Assembly: GCF_023073715.1 (NCBI RefSeq)
Contig: NZ_JADPKA010000083.1
Coordinates: forward strand, 248,001 to 312,000
Direction: 5' to 3'
Source: Bradyrhizobium sp. 164
Lineage (GTDB): Bacteria; Pseudomonadota; Alphaproteobacteria; Rhizobiales; Xanthobacteraceae
DNA: 64,000 nt
Position numbers and translations under genes: made by a program. The notes under the pieces are model-generated. The model had not been told where the DNA came from and did no database searches. It saw only the letters and a list, made by a program, of their open reading frames with translations. Below are positions 18,963-26,696 of this stretch, in pieces (the stretch's first letter is position 1; each line of letters begins with the position of its first letter).

Positions 18963-19772
18963 ATGCCGCCAATGAGTGTCGTCGAAACGCCAATCCTCCG
19001 GGAGGTCCGGGGCAACCGCCGCTCGACCGCGGGCGTGCACCTGGTCGCGCGCGACTATCCCAAAGGCTTGCGGCTCGATCCGCATCTGCACCGCGAGGCG
19101 CAGCTGGTCTATGCCGCCAAGGGCACCATGCAGGTGACGACGCCCGGCGGGCGCTGGCTGGTGCCGCCGGACCGCGCGGTCTGGGTCCCGGCCGGGCTCG
19201 AGCATGCCATCGACCTGCTCGCCGACATCGAGATGCGCACGCTGTATTTCGACCTGCCCTGGCTCAAGCGCGAGCAGCGTTACGAGGGACTGACCAAGGA
19301 GTTCGTGGTGCGGGTGTCGCCGCTGCTGCACCAGGCGATCCTGGCGCTGTTCGACGCCCGCAACACCGAGGCGCGAACCGAACTGCTGGTTCGCCTCGTG
19401 ATGCTGGAATTGCACCAGGCCGAGGATTCCGCGACCTTCGTGCCGTTGCCGCGCGAAGTGCGATGCCGCCGCGCCGCGATGATCGTGCTCGACGATCCCA
19501 CCGGCCTGCACGACATCGACACGCTGGCGCGCGAGGTCGGAACCTCCGCGCGCACGCTGTCGCGGCTGTTCTCGACGGAAACGCAGCTCAGCTTCAAGAG
19601 CTGGTGCCAGCGTGCCCGCATCGCCGCGGCGATCCAGCTTCTGTCGACCGATGCCACCGTATCGGTGAAGCAGCTCGCCACATCGCTCGGTTATGCCAGC
19701 GTGCCGGCGTTCTCGGCCGCGTTCCGGCAGGTGACGGGGCGCACACCGACGGAATTTGCGGGGAAGGGGTAA
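18963..19772 (+). CDS. AraC-family regulator with N-terminal cupin domain
   Basis: A 269-residue regulator (266 if the second ATG at 18972, MSVVETP, is used; neither has a strong ribosome site). The N-terminal cupin fold covers about 25-110 (HLHREAQLVYAAKGTMQV, VPPDRAVWVPAGLEH). Two C-terminal helix-turn-helix motifs cover about 165-265 (DTLAREVGTSARTLSRLF, QLATSLGYASVPAFSAAFR). Its start is about 50 bp from the divergent MFS start, so one short control region serves both genes. The effector is probably the exporter's substrate; identity unknown. Confidence 0.86.
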   Translation: MPPMSVVETPILREVRGNRRSTAGVHLVARDYPKGLRLDPHLHREAQLVYAAKGTMQVTTPGGRWLVPPDRAVWVPAGLEHAIDLLADIEMRTLYFDLPWLKREQRYEGLTKEFVVRVSPLLHQAILALFDARNTEARTELLVRLVMLELHQAEDSATFVPLPREVRCRRAAMIVLDDPTGLHDIDTLAREVGTSARTLSRLFSTETQLSFKSWCQRARIAAAIQLLSTDATVSVKQLATSLGYASVPAFSAAFRQVTGRTPTEFAGKG

Positions 19773-19793
19773 GGCGGCCGTACCCTCCGAACC

Positions 19794-19880
19794 CGTCATT
19801 GCGAGGAGCCCTTGCGACGAAGCAATCCAGACTTTCTCGGCGGAGGGACTCTGGATTGCTTCGCTGCGCTCGCAATGACG
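19794..19880. repeat. Palindromic repeat, family A copy 2
   Basis: Begins CGTCATTGCGAGGAGCCCTT, has the paired GAAGCAATCCAGA / TCTGGATTGCTTC halves, and ends CGCTCGCAATGACG. It lies between the AraC gene and malonyl-CoA decarboxylase and could act as a transcript-end hairpin. Confidence 0.88.
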
Positions 19881-20063
19881 GTGTTTGAGGGAGCTTCGTT
19901 CTTCTCCAAATGTCACCGGATGCCCGCTCCCACCGGGCATGCCGCCATTCTCCCAACGCAGTGCCCGACGAAAGATGCCGCATTCCCCTGCTTGATTGTG
20001 ATCGGCTTCGGCCTAAATCCGATGTAAGCTCCCGCATCGCACAAACCTGACACGAAAGCCCAG

Positions 20064-21416
20064 ATGGCCAACGCCTTCTTCTCCGACCTGCTCGCCACCA
20101 TCTCCGAGCGCGGCCGCACGCTGCTTCGCCGCAGCGACGGCTTGAACACCAGACGCGATGCCGCCGGGCTGATCGCGCTTTGCGACGCGCTGCTCTCGGG
20201 CCGCGGCGAAGCCTCGGGCACCGCGATGGCGCGCGAGGTGCTCGACCTCTACCGGGAATTGGATGCGGCCGGACGCCGTGCCTTCTTCGAGGCGCTGGTG
20301 CGCGATTTCGGCCCGGATCGGGAACGGCTGTCCAGGGCGATCGAGAAATGGCGTGCCCAGCCCACCGATGAGGACGCGAGCTCGCTGCATTTCGCTTCCG
20401 AGCCGCGGCGGCAGGAGCTGATCCGCCGCCTCAACCGCGCGCCGGGCGGCACCGGCGATCTCGTCAGCATGCGGGCCGACCTGCTCGGCATGATGAACGG
20501 GCACACCGATCTCGCCGCGCTCGACCGCGACGTCTCGCATCTTCTCTCTTCGTGGTTCAACAGGGGGTTTCTCGTGCTGCGCAGGATCGACTGGTCGACC
20601 CCGGCCAACATCCTCGAAAAGATCATCCGTTACGAAGCCGTGCATGAGATCTCCGATTGGGACGATCTGCGCCGCCGCATCGATCCGGTCGACCGCCGCT
20701 GCTACGCCTTCTTTCACCCCGCGATGGTCGACGAACCCCTGATCTTCGTCGAGGTGGCGCTGACCGAGACCATTCCGGGGGCAATCGCGCCATTGCTTGC
20801 GGTCGATCGCCAGCACCTGCCGATCGAGCGCGCGCGCACCGCGGTGTTCTATTCGATCTCCAACACCCAGCGCGGCCTGGGCGGCATTTCCTTCGGCAGC
20901 TTCCTGATCAAGCAGGTGGTGGAGGAGCTGCGCCGCGAGCTGCCGAAGCTCGACACTTTCGTGACGCTGTCGCCGGTGCCGGGCTTCATGCCATGGGTGA
21001 AGCAGGACAAGGAGCTGCCGCTATCGGACGAGGACCGTGAGATGTTGAAGCGTCTCGACGATCCCAAATGGTTCGAGAACCCTGAGACGACCACGCTGCT
21101 CCGCAGCGTTCTGGAACCGCTCGCGGCGCACTATTTCCTGAAGGCGCGCACGCCGAAGGGCAAGCTGATCGATTCCGTCGCCCGCTTCCATCTCGGCAAT
21201 GGCGCCAGGCTCGAGCGCATCAACTGGTTAGGGGACCTCTCGCCCAAGGGCGTGCGCGAGTCCGCCGGCGTCATGGTCAACTATCTCTACCGCCTCGACG
21301 ACATCGAGAAGAACCACGAAGCCTACGCCAACGACGGCGAGGTCGTGGCGTCGAGCGCGGTGAAGAAGCTGCTGAAGGGCGAAGGACGAAGGCTGCTGGA
21401 TATGCGGTTGTCGTAG
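20064..21416 (+). CDS. Malonyl-CoA decarboxylase
   Basis: A 450-residue cytosolic enzyme that converts malonyl-CoA to acetyl-CoA and CO2. The N-terminal helical domain covers about 1-140 and the catalytic GNAT-like domain about 150-450. Conserved blocks include FHPAMVDEPLIFVEVALT, YSISNTQRGLGGISFGSFLI, LSPVPGF (Ser near 303) and ARFHLGNGARLERINW (His near 376). The last two carry the serine and histidine that match the catalytic dyad of the human enzyme. Rhizobial homologues (MatA) can sit with malonyl-CoA synthetase and a malonate carrier, but neither is next to this gene. It is flanked on both sides by family A palindromes and appears monocistronic. Confidence 0.92.
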   Translation: MANAFFSDLLATISERGRTLLRRSDGLNTRRDAAGLIALCDALLSGRGEASGTAMAREVLDLYRELDAAGRRAFFEALVRDFGPDRERLSRAIEKWRAQPTDEDASSLHFASEPRRQELIRRLNRAPGGTGDLVSMRADLLGMMNGHTDLAALDRDVSHLLSSWFNRGFLVLRRIDWSTPANILEKIIRYEAVHEISDWDDLRRRIDPVDRRCYAFFHPAMVDEPLIFVEVALTETIPGAIAPLLAVDRQHLPIERARTAVFYSISNTQRGLGGISFGSFLIKQVVEELRRELPKLDTFVTLSPVPGFMPWVKQDKELPLSDEDREMLKRLDDPKWFENPETTTLLRSVLEPLAAHYFLKARTPKGKLIDSVARFHLGNGARLERINWLGDLSPKGVRESAGVMVNYLYRLDDIEKNHEAYANDGEVVASSAVKKLLKGEGRRLLDMRLS

Positions 21417-21439
21417 GGGGGCGCTTGCTCGCGCCACAC

Positions 21440-21526
21440 CGTCATTGCGAGGAGCTCTTGCGACGAAGCAATCCAGACTGCCTCCGCAGAGAGACTCTGG
21501 ATTGCTTCGTTTCGCTCGCAATGACG
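21440..21526. repeat. Palindromic repeat, family A copy 3 (tandem unit 1)
   Basis: CGTCATTGCGAGGAGCTCTT to CTCGCAATGACG with paired GAAGCAATCCAGA and TCTGGATTGCTTC halves. Confidence 0.9.
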
Positions 21527-21607
21527 GAGTGCGTTGCAGCAACTCGCCTATCCCGACCTGCCATTCGCGGAGGACCAAGGCGTCCGCGTGGCTCTCGCTC
21601 TCTCCAC

Positions 21608-21694
21608 CGTCATTGCGAGGAGCCCTTGCGACGAAGCAATCCAGACTTCCTCCGCAGAGAGACTCTGGATTGCTTCGCTTCGCTCGCAATGACG
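21608..21694. repeat. Palindromic repeat, family A copy 4 (tandem unit 2)
   Basis: CGTCATTGCGAGGAGCCCTT to CTCGCAATGACG; differs from copy 3 at only a few positions, consistent with recent duplication. Confidence 0.9.
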
Positions 21695-21774
21695 GAGTGC
21701 GTTGCAGCAACTCGCCTATCCCGACCTGCCGTTCGCGGAGGACCAAGGCGTCCGCGTGGCTTTCGCTCTCTCCA

Positions 21775-21864
21775 CTGTCATTGCGAGGAGCCCTTGCGAC
21801 GAAGCAATCCAGACCGCTGCCGCGGAACGATTCTGGATTGCTTCGCTGGCGCTCGCAATGACAG
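21775..21864. repeat. Palindromic repeat, family A copy 5 (tandem unit 3)
   Basis: CTGTCATTGCGAGGAGCCCT to CTCGCAATGACAG. The outermost bases have changed compensatorily (CGTCAT/ATGACG to TGTCAT/ATGACA), which keeps the stem paired and suggests the hairpin matters. Confidence 0.88.
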
Positions 21865-21903
21865 GGTGCGTGGCGACTGTCTCGCCCAGCCGCCCCCCTG
21901 CAG

Positions 21904-22191
21904 TCAGATCAGCGTCTCGTACAAATCCATCCAGTCTGGATTAGCGCTCTCGATCAGCGCGAGCTTCTTGGCCCGGCTACCGCCCTTGATCTGCTTCTCG
22001 CGTGCTATCGCGTCGGTCATGGTCGCGTGCAGCTCGTACCAGACGAGGAGCTTGCAACCGTACTTAGACGAGAACCCCTTCACCAGACCCTCGCGATGCT
22101 CGAACGCACGACGCGGCGGATTCGAGGTGACGCCCGTGTAGATCGTCCCGTTGCGCCGACTGGCGAACATGTAGACGCAGGGCTGCTTCAT
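21904..22191 (-). CDS. GIY-YIG domain protein (UPF0213/YhbQ-like)
   Basis: A 95-residue single-domain GIY-YIG protein. The two defining strands appear as VYMFASRRNGTIYTGVT, followed by the conserved arginine/histidine helix (RRAFEHREGLVKGFSSKYG) and the KQIKGGSRAKKLALI segment. ATG at 22191 has GAGGGTGG directly upstream; a GTG two codons earlier is possible. Such small proteins are endonuclease-like, with YhbQ-type members linked to DNA repair, but most are uncharacterised. It sits between two family A palindromes, as small GIY-YIG genes in this genus often appear to do. Whether it acts on such repeats is unknown. Confidence 0.85.
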   Translation of the reverse strand: MKQPCVYMFASRRNGTIYTGVTSNPPRRAFEHREGLVKGFSSKYGCKLLVWYELHATMTDAIAREKQIKGGSRAKKLALIESANPDWMDLYETLI

Positions 22192-22287
22192 GACCACCCT
22201 CTTTTGCGAGAGAAGGCTATCACAACCAAGAGGCGATTGCGAGCACAGGCTGCGAGTGGCGCGACAAAGCGCACGCTGTCACCACCT

Positions 22288-22373
22288 CGTCATTGCAAGG
22301 AGCGAACCGACGAAGCAATTCAGACTGCTTCCGCCGAAGGATTCTGGATTGCTTCGCTGCGCTCGCAACGACG
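22288..22373. repeat. Palindromic repeat, family A copy 6
   Basis: CGTCATTGCAAGGAGCGAAC to GCTCGCAACGACG with TTCTGGATTGCTTCGCT in the right half. More diverged than copies 3-5, but the outer stem is preserved. Confidence 0.82.
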
Positions 22374-22409
22374 GAGATTGTAGCGCGGCCGTCGCGCCTC
22401 AACCCAACA

Positions 22410-23579
22410 CTACTCCGCCAGCGCCTTCATCTCCTTGTAGAGGTCCGACTTGCCTTCGAAGCCGATGCCGGGGAGGTCGGGCATGGTGATGTGGCCGTTC
22501 TCGACGCGGACGCCGGCCGGGAAACCGCCGTAAGGCTGGAACAGGTCGGGGTAGCTTTCGTTGCCGCCGAGGCCCAAGCCGGCCGCGATGTTGAGCGACA
22601 TCTGGTGGCCGCCATGCGGGATGCAGCGGCTGGGGGACCAGCCGTAGGTCTTCAGCACCTCCAACGTGCGCTGGTATTCGCACAGGCCATAGGACAGCGC
22701 GCAGTCGAATTGCAGCCAATCGCGGTCGGGGCGCATGCCGCCGTAACGGATCAGGTTGCGGGCGTCCTGATGGCTGAACAGGTTTTCGCCGGTCGCCATC
22801 GGGCCCGGGTAGAACTCGGCGAGCGCGGCTTGCAGCGCGTAGTCGAGGGGATCGCCGACCTCCTCGTACCAGAACAAGGGATAATCGCGCAGCATTTTTG
22901 CGTAGGCGATGCCGGTCTCGAGGTTGAAGCGGCCGTTGGCGTCGACGGCGAGCTGCGCGTCCCTGCCGATCTCCTTCAGCACCGCCTCGATGCGGCTGCG
23001 GTCCTCCTCGATCGCCGCGCCGCCGATCTTCATCTTCACGACGTTGTAGCCGCGATCGAGATAGCCGCGCATCTCGCCACGGAGCATCGACAGATCCTTG
23101 CCGGGATAATAATAGCCGCCGGCGGCATAGACGAAGACGCGCGGATTGGCGGTCACGCCGTGACGCTCGGCAAGCAGGCGAAACAGCGGCTTGTCGGCGA
23201 TCTTCGCCACCGCGTCCCACACCGCCATGTCGATGGTGCCGACCGCGACCGAGCGCTCGCCATGGCCGCCCGGCTTCTCGTTGGTCATCATCGCGGCCCA
23301 GACCTTATCGGGGTCGAGATTGTCGCCCGCGGCATCGAGCAGCGACTTCGGATCGGCTTCGAGAATGCGCGAGGCAAAGCGCTCGCGGATCAGGCCGCCC
23401 TGCCCGTAGCGGCCGTTGGAGTTGAAGCCGTAGCCGACGACGCGTTTTCCCTCGCGCACGACGTCGGTGACGACGGCAACCAAGCTCGTCGTCATCTTGG
23501 TAAAGTCGATATAGGCGTTGCGGATCGGCGAGGAGATCGGTTTTGTGATCTCGCGGACGTCGACGATGCGGACGGACAT
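22410..23579 (-). CDS. tarD: D-tartrate dehydratase, enolase superfamily
   Basis: A 389-residue enolase-superfamily enzyme that dehydrates D-tartrate to oxaloacetate. Sequence and length match the characterised and crystallised Bradyrhizobium japonicum TarD as I recall it. Residue numbering agrees: general base K184 in the KxK motif (VVKMKIGG), metal ligands D213 (AVDANGRF), E239 (FWYEEVGD) and E265 (ATGENLF), and H322 (CIPHGGHQM). ATG at 23579 has AGGAAG upstream; the frame is open further 5' but without support. It is read in the same direction as DUF3297, gpx and amidase genes but separated from them by a family C palindrome, so may have its own promoter. Confidence 0.93.
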   Translation of the reverse strand: MSVRIVDVREITKPISSPIRNAYIDFTKMTTSLVAVVTDVVREGKRVVGYGFNSNGRYGQGGLIRERFASRILEADPKSLLDAAGDNLDPDKVWAAMMTNEKPGGHGERSVAVGTIDMAVWDAVAKIADKPLFRLLAERHGVTANPRVFVYAAGGYYYPGKDLSMLRGEMRGYLDRGYNVVKMKIGGAAIEEDRSRIEAVLKEIGRDAQLAVDANGRFNLETGIAYAKMLRDYPLFWYEEVGDPLDYALQAALAEFYPGPMATGENLFSHQDARNLIRYGGMRPDRDWLQFDCALSYGLCEYQRTLEVLKTYGWSPSRCIPHGGHQMSLNIAAGLGLGGNESYPDLFQPYGGFPAGVRVENGHITMPDLPGIGFEGKSDLYKEMKALAE

Positions 23580-23608
23580 GGGGGTCTTCCTGGCTGGATC
23601 TCTCCGCT

Positions 23609-23700
23609 CGTCATGGTCGGGCTTGACCCGGCCAGCCACGTCTTTGCCACGGAGCAAGTTCGAAAATGTGGATGCCCGGGTCAAGCCCGGGCATGACGAC
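23609..23700. repeat. Palindromic repeat, family C
   Basis: Left half CGTCATGGTCGGGCTTGACC and right half GGGTCAAGCCCGGGCATGAC plus G are inverted copies around a less conserved middle containing CCACG...GTGGATG. It lies between the DUF3297 stop and the tarD start. Confidence 0.8.
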
Positions 23701-23723
23701 AGAGTGTGGGGCGAACGGCGTGC

Positions 23724-23966
23724 TTACTTCTTATCCCGGAAGTACGGCTCGACCGGCCCGTGCACCTTGATGGTCAGCGGGTTGCCATAGCGATCCTTGG
23801 CGTTGCCGGCGGCGACGCGGACCCAGCCTTCACTGATGCAGTATTCCTCGACATTGGTTTTCTCGATGCCCTTGAAGCGGATGCCGACATCGCGCGCCAG
23901 GATGTCCGCGTTGTAATAGGGGCTGTTCGGATCGACCGACAGGCGGTCTGGAAATTCGTCGCTCAT
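23724..23966 (-). CDS. DUF3297 family protein
   Basis: An 80-residue acidic protein matching the DUF3297 pattern (LSVDPNSPYYNADILARDVG, then NVEEYCISEGWVRV, and GNPLTIKVHGPVEPYF). The ATG at 23966 gives the family's usual short N-terminus (MSDEFPDRL), although the ribosome site is weak. Function is unknown for the whole family. It follows the glutathione peroxidase gene by 11 nt and is probably co-transcribed with it and the amidase. Confidence 0.82.
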   Translation of the reverse strand: MSDEFPDRLSVDPNSPYYNADILARDVGIRFKGIEKTNVEEYCISEGWVRVAAGNAKDRYGNPLTIKVHGPVEPYFRDKK

Positions 23967-23977
23967 GATTGTCTCGC

Positions 23978-24454
23978 TCACAACAGTGTTTCGATTTGAT
24001 TCCGCAATCCTTCGGGCCGCGCGGTCGGCGCGTAGCGCGCGACCACCTTGCCGGCACGATCCACCAGGAATTTGGTGAAATTCCATTTGATGGAGGCGCC
24101 GAGAAGTCCGGATTGCTGCCGTTTCAGGTACTCATACAGAGGGTGCGCATTGGCGCCGTTGACGTCGATCTTCTCGAATAGCGGGAAGGTGACATCGTAG
24201 TGGGTCGAACAGAATTCCTGGATCTCGCTCGCCTGTCCCGGCTCCTGCGCGCCGAACTGGTTACAGGGAAAGCCGAGCACCGAAAAGCCGCGCGGCGACA
24301 GATCGCGATAGAGATCCTCCAGACCGCGATATTGCGGCGTGAAGCCGCATTTGCTCGCGGTGTTGACGATCAAGAGCACCTGCCCCTCGAAGCGGCGCAT
24401 CGGCACCTCCTCGCCGGCAAGCGAGTTGGCCTTGAAGTCATAGATGGCAGTCAT
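23978..24454 (-). CDS. Glutathione peroxidase (Cys type)
   Basis: A 158-residue thioredoxin-fold peroxidase that reduces hydrogen peroxide and organic hydroperoxides. The peroxidatic residue is Cys36 (VNTASKCGFTPQY), with catalytic partners Gln66 (FPCNQFG) and Trp124 (IKWNFTKF). It is a cysteine enzyme, which usually means it works with thioredoxin as well as or instead of glutathione. C82 (IQEFCSTHYD) may be the resolving cysteine. ATG at 24454 lies 2 nt after the amidase stop, so translation is probably coupled. No signal peptide, hence cytosolic. Confidence 0.92.
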   Translation of the reverse strand: MTAIYDFKANSLAGEEVPMRRFEGQVLLIVNTASKCGFTPQYRGLEDLYRDLSPRGFSVLGFPCNQFGAQEPGQASEIQEFCSTHYDVTFPLFEKIDVNGANAHPLYEYLKRQQSGLLGASIKWNFTKFLVDRAGKVVARYAPTARPEGLRNQIETLL

Positions 24455-24456
24455 CG

Positions 24457-25857
24457 CTAGCCCACGGGATCGATCGGCGACGGCGGCACGCCGCCGGCCT
24501 CGATCGCCTCGCCCGCGAGCAGGCACAGATCCTCGCGATAGCGGCCGGAGACGATGTGTACGCCGACCGGCGCCTTGCCGACGAGACCGGTGGAGACCAC
24601 GAGGCCTGGCAGGCCCATGAAGGGAATCGCGATCTGTGGCAGCTGCGCTTCCCAGACGCGCTTGAAGGATTCATCGCCCTTGCGGTCGAGATGATCGGGG
24701 AACGGCAGCTCGCCAGAGACCGGCGTCAGCAGCACCGCATATTGTTCGAAGAACAGCATCCATTCGCGGGTCAACGTGGCTCTTCGGGTCAGCGCCTTCG
24801 CGTAATTCGCCTGGTCCATTGGTGTTACCCTGCTGCGGTTGCCGCGCAGGCACGCCAGCGCGCCGGGATCGCCCTCGCGCTCGGCCATCTCAAGCTGCGC
24901 CTCATAGCCATCGCCGAGCCAGAGCTTGATCTGCCACTCGACCGCTTCGCGCATCGGCGGCGTGTCCTCGATGATGTCGACGGTCCAGCCCGCGCGCTCC
25001 AGTCGCTTGCCGGCATCGCTCACCGCGGCCTTCACCTCCGGCGCGGTAGCAAGGCCGCCCGGATTGAGGCAGAGCGCGGCGCGCTTCGGCCTGGCCGGGC
25101 CTTCCAGCGGCACCGGCACGAACCAGGGATCACGGACGTCGCGGGCCGACATCGCGGCGAGTGAAATTCGCAAGTCGTTGACGGTGCGCGCCAGGGGGCC
25201 GGACACGGCCATGATCTGCGGCCCGATCGGGCGCTCCGGCAGCGCCGGATTGAAAGCGGGAATGCGGCCGAGCGTCGGCCGCAGGCCGTGCACGCCGCAG
25301 GCATAGGCGGGATAGCGGATCGAGCCGGCAATGTCGGTGCCGTGGGCGATGTGGCCGATGCCGGCTGCAACCGCCGAGCCGGCGCCGCCGGAGGATCCGC
25401 CTGGAGTCAGCGAGGCATCGCGGGGGTTCTTGGTGTCGCCATGGATCAGATTGGTGGTGAACCAGCGATAGGAGAAGGCGGGGCAATTGGTGCGGCCGAG
25501 CAGGATGGCGCCCGATTTCCGGAAATTGGCGACCACCGGATTGTCCTCGCGCGCGATCACGTCGCGCTGGAGCTTTAAGCCGTTGGTGGTGGCAAAGCCC
25601 TCCTGGTCGACATTGGCCTTGATGGTGACGGGCACACCGGCGAGAACACCGGGGTCCTCGCCCCGCGCAATGGCGGCATCGACGGCGTCAGCCTGCTTGA
25701 TCACGTCGTCCGGGCGGTGGTCGATCACCGCATTGAGCGCGGGATTGACGGCGTCCAGGCGGGCGAGACCAGCTTGAGCTGCCTCCCTGGCGGACACCTT
25801 TTTGGACTTGACGAGAGTGGCGAGGTCGGCGGCCGACAGGCGCCAGAGATCTTGCAT
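24457..25857 (-). CDS. Amidase, amidase-signature family
   Basis: A 466-residue amidase-signature hydrolase. The Ser-cisSer-Lys triad is intact: K80 (PVTIKANVD), cis-Ser155 in GGSSGGAGS and nucleophile Ser179 in DIAGSIRYPA. The family hydrolyses carboxamides (also GatA, allophanate hydrolase and others); the absence of GatB/GatC neighbours and the sequence between motifs argue for a catabolic amidase of unknown substrate. It is the first gene of a run amidase-gpx-DUF3297 on the minus strand. No signal peptide. Confidence 0.88.
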   Translation of the reverse strand: MQDLWRLSAADLATLVKSKKVSAREAAQAGLARLDAVNPALNAVIDHRPDDVIKQADAVDAAIARGEDPGVLAGVPVTIKANVDQEGFATTNGLKLQRDVIAREDNPVVANFRKSGAILLGRTNCPAFSYRWFTTNLIHGDTKNPRDASLTPGGSSGGAGSAVAAGIGHIAHGTDIAGSIRYPAYACGVHGLRPTLGRIPAFNPALPERPIGPQIMAVSGPLARTVNDLRISLAAMSARDVRDPWFVPVPLEGPARPKRAALCLNPGGLATAPEVKAAVSDAGKRLERAGWTVDIIEDTPPMREAVEWQIKLWLGDGYEAQLEMAEREGDPGALACLRGNRSRVTPMDQANYAKALTRRATLTREWMLFFEQYAVLLTPVSGELPFPDHLDRKGDESFKRVWEAQLPQIAIPFMGLPGLVVSTGLVGKAPVGVHIVSGRYREDLCLLAGEAIEAGGVPPSPIDPVG

Positions 25858-25981
25858 GACATGCTCCGTATGACCGGGGTCTTTTAGCGCCGGGAAGGCG
25901 GCAAAGCCATGCGGATTTCGCAGGGATGAAGGCCGGGTGCTAGTGCGGATTGGATTGGCCGACCGGGCTGCTCGCGAGCGT

Positions 25982-26239
25982 CTAATGCCGCGTCGCGGAC
26001 TGGTCGGGTATGTCCAGCAGCGCCTCGGTGAAGGGAAACTCCAGCACGATTTCCCCGTCGTCGTCGGTCACCTCGATGACGGCCTCGAGCAGGGCCGGCT
26101 GGGCGCCCTCCGACTTCACCACCTCCAGGATCATCTGGCGCGCGACCTCCCAGGCGCGATCGGGATTGCGCAGATCCTCGCCGTCGGGATCCACGATCAA
26201 CTCGTCGCCGATACGGGTGTTGAAGAAATATCTGGGCAT
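25982..26239 (-). CDS. DUF6894-like small protein
   Basis: An 85-residue acidic protein starting MPRYFFNTRIGDELIVDPDG, followed by a helix rich in Ala/Glu. This is the pattern of the small DUF6894 family that is abundant in Bradyrhizobium and Methylobacterium. ATG at 26239 has GGAAC 8 nt upstream. The C-terminal part (EAVIEVTDDDGEIVLEFPF) is more acidic than in most members. Function unknown. It is divergent from pqqA with about 250 bp between starts. Confidence 0.7.
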   Translation of the reverse strand: MPRYFFNTRIGDELIVDPDGEDLRNPDRAWEVARQMILEVVKSEGAQPALLEAVIEVTDDDGEIVLEFPFTEALLDIPDQSATRH

Positions 26240-26426
26240 CACCGAGTTCCAGTTTGGGTCGCCGGTACCGGATTGAAAGCTGCACTGCACTCACAACCGC
26301 TTTATCAGGACAGGGTTCGCGACCGAATGCGCCATGCGCAAGGCAGGGTCATCAGAAGTGACGTTCCCCGACATTTTTCGCGATGCAACATGGGCTTCTC
26401 GGGAAAATTTCACTGGCGAACTTTTG

Positions 26427-26452
26427 CGCCCGCATTACTTTACCAGCGGGCG
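26427..26452 (+). promoter_or_regulatory. Hairpin in the pqqA leader
   Basis: CGCCCGC (26427-26433) and GCGGGCG (26446-26452) form an exact 7-bp GC-only stem with a 12-base loop, 34 nt before the pqqA ATG. It is followed by the small dyad CGGA/TCCG at 26451-26462. It could stabilise the pqqA message or form an operator; no protein partner is suggested by the context. Confidence 0.45.
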
Positions 26453-26486
26453 GATACGTCCGATTTCGCGAAAATGGAGAGCCAAA

Positions 26487-26567
26487 ATGGCCTGGAAAGC
26501 CCCGAAAATCGTCGAAGTGCCCTGTGGCATGGAAATCAACATGTATGTGAGCGCCACCCGCAAGTAA
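26487..26567 (+). CDS. pqqA: PQQ precursor peptide PqqA
   Basis: A 26-residue ribosomally made peptide, the substrate from which pyrroloquinoline quinone is built. The fused Glu and Tyr of the cofactor are visible as E16 and Y20 in the invariant E-x-x-x-Y motif (GMEINMYVSA). GGAGA lies 7-11 nt upstream of the ATG. PqqD presents this peptide to the radical-SAM enzyme PqqE, which links the two side chains. Separated by 129 bp of structured DNA from pqqB, as expected if pqqA must be made in excess. Confidence 0.95.
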   Translation: MAWKAPKIVEVPCGMEINMYVSATRK

Positions 26568-26591
26568 GCGGTAGGCGATTGCGTTCAGCGC

Positions 26592-26669
26592 AGGTGGATC
26601 TTTCGGTCACAATAGGTTGCCGGAAGACACGATGTGTGTCGGCGTTCGGTGTCGACCCGAGATCCACCT
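26592..26669 (+). promoter_or_regulatory. Structured pqqA-pqqB intercistronic region
   Basis: AGGTGGATCT (26592-26601) and AGATCCACCT (26660-26669) form an exact 10-bp stem. The enclosed 58 nt hold a second stem GACAC (26626-26630) / GTGTC (26636-26640). The structure lies between pqqA and pqqB and ends 27 nt before the pqqB start. It may set the ratio of PqqA peptide to downstream enzymes by termination, processing or 3'-end protection. Confidence 0.55.
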
Positions 26670-26696
26670 CGCAGCGTTCCCTCCAGGAGACGGATC

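Larger units (their letters stand above)
21417..21903. other. Tandem array: three ~168-bp units each carrying a family A palindrome
   Basis: 487 bp with no gene. Palindrome copies start at 21440, 21608 and 21775, a period of about 168 bp. The intervening spacer is duplicated as well, for example GAGTGCGTTGCAGCAACTCG at 21526 and 21694, and ACCAAGGCGTCCGCGTGGCT in both spacers. The whole palindrome-plus-spacer unit has therefore been amplified, not just the palindrome. Confidence 0.85.

Noticed and set aside
21440..21864. CRISPR-like array
   Set aside because: Repeats are about 87 bp palindromes in ~168-bp units with duplicated (not unique) spacers, and there are no cas genes.
26240..26300. 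EcfG-like CGAAC-N16-GGTT upstream of the DUF6894 gene
   Set aside because: Both boxes deviate from consensus; insufficient to call.
26414..26431. Sigma-54-like promoter TGGC...TTGC before pqqA
   Set aside because: The GG-to-GC spacing is 9 instead of the required 10, and no enhancer-binding regulator is near.
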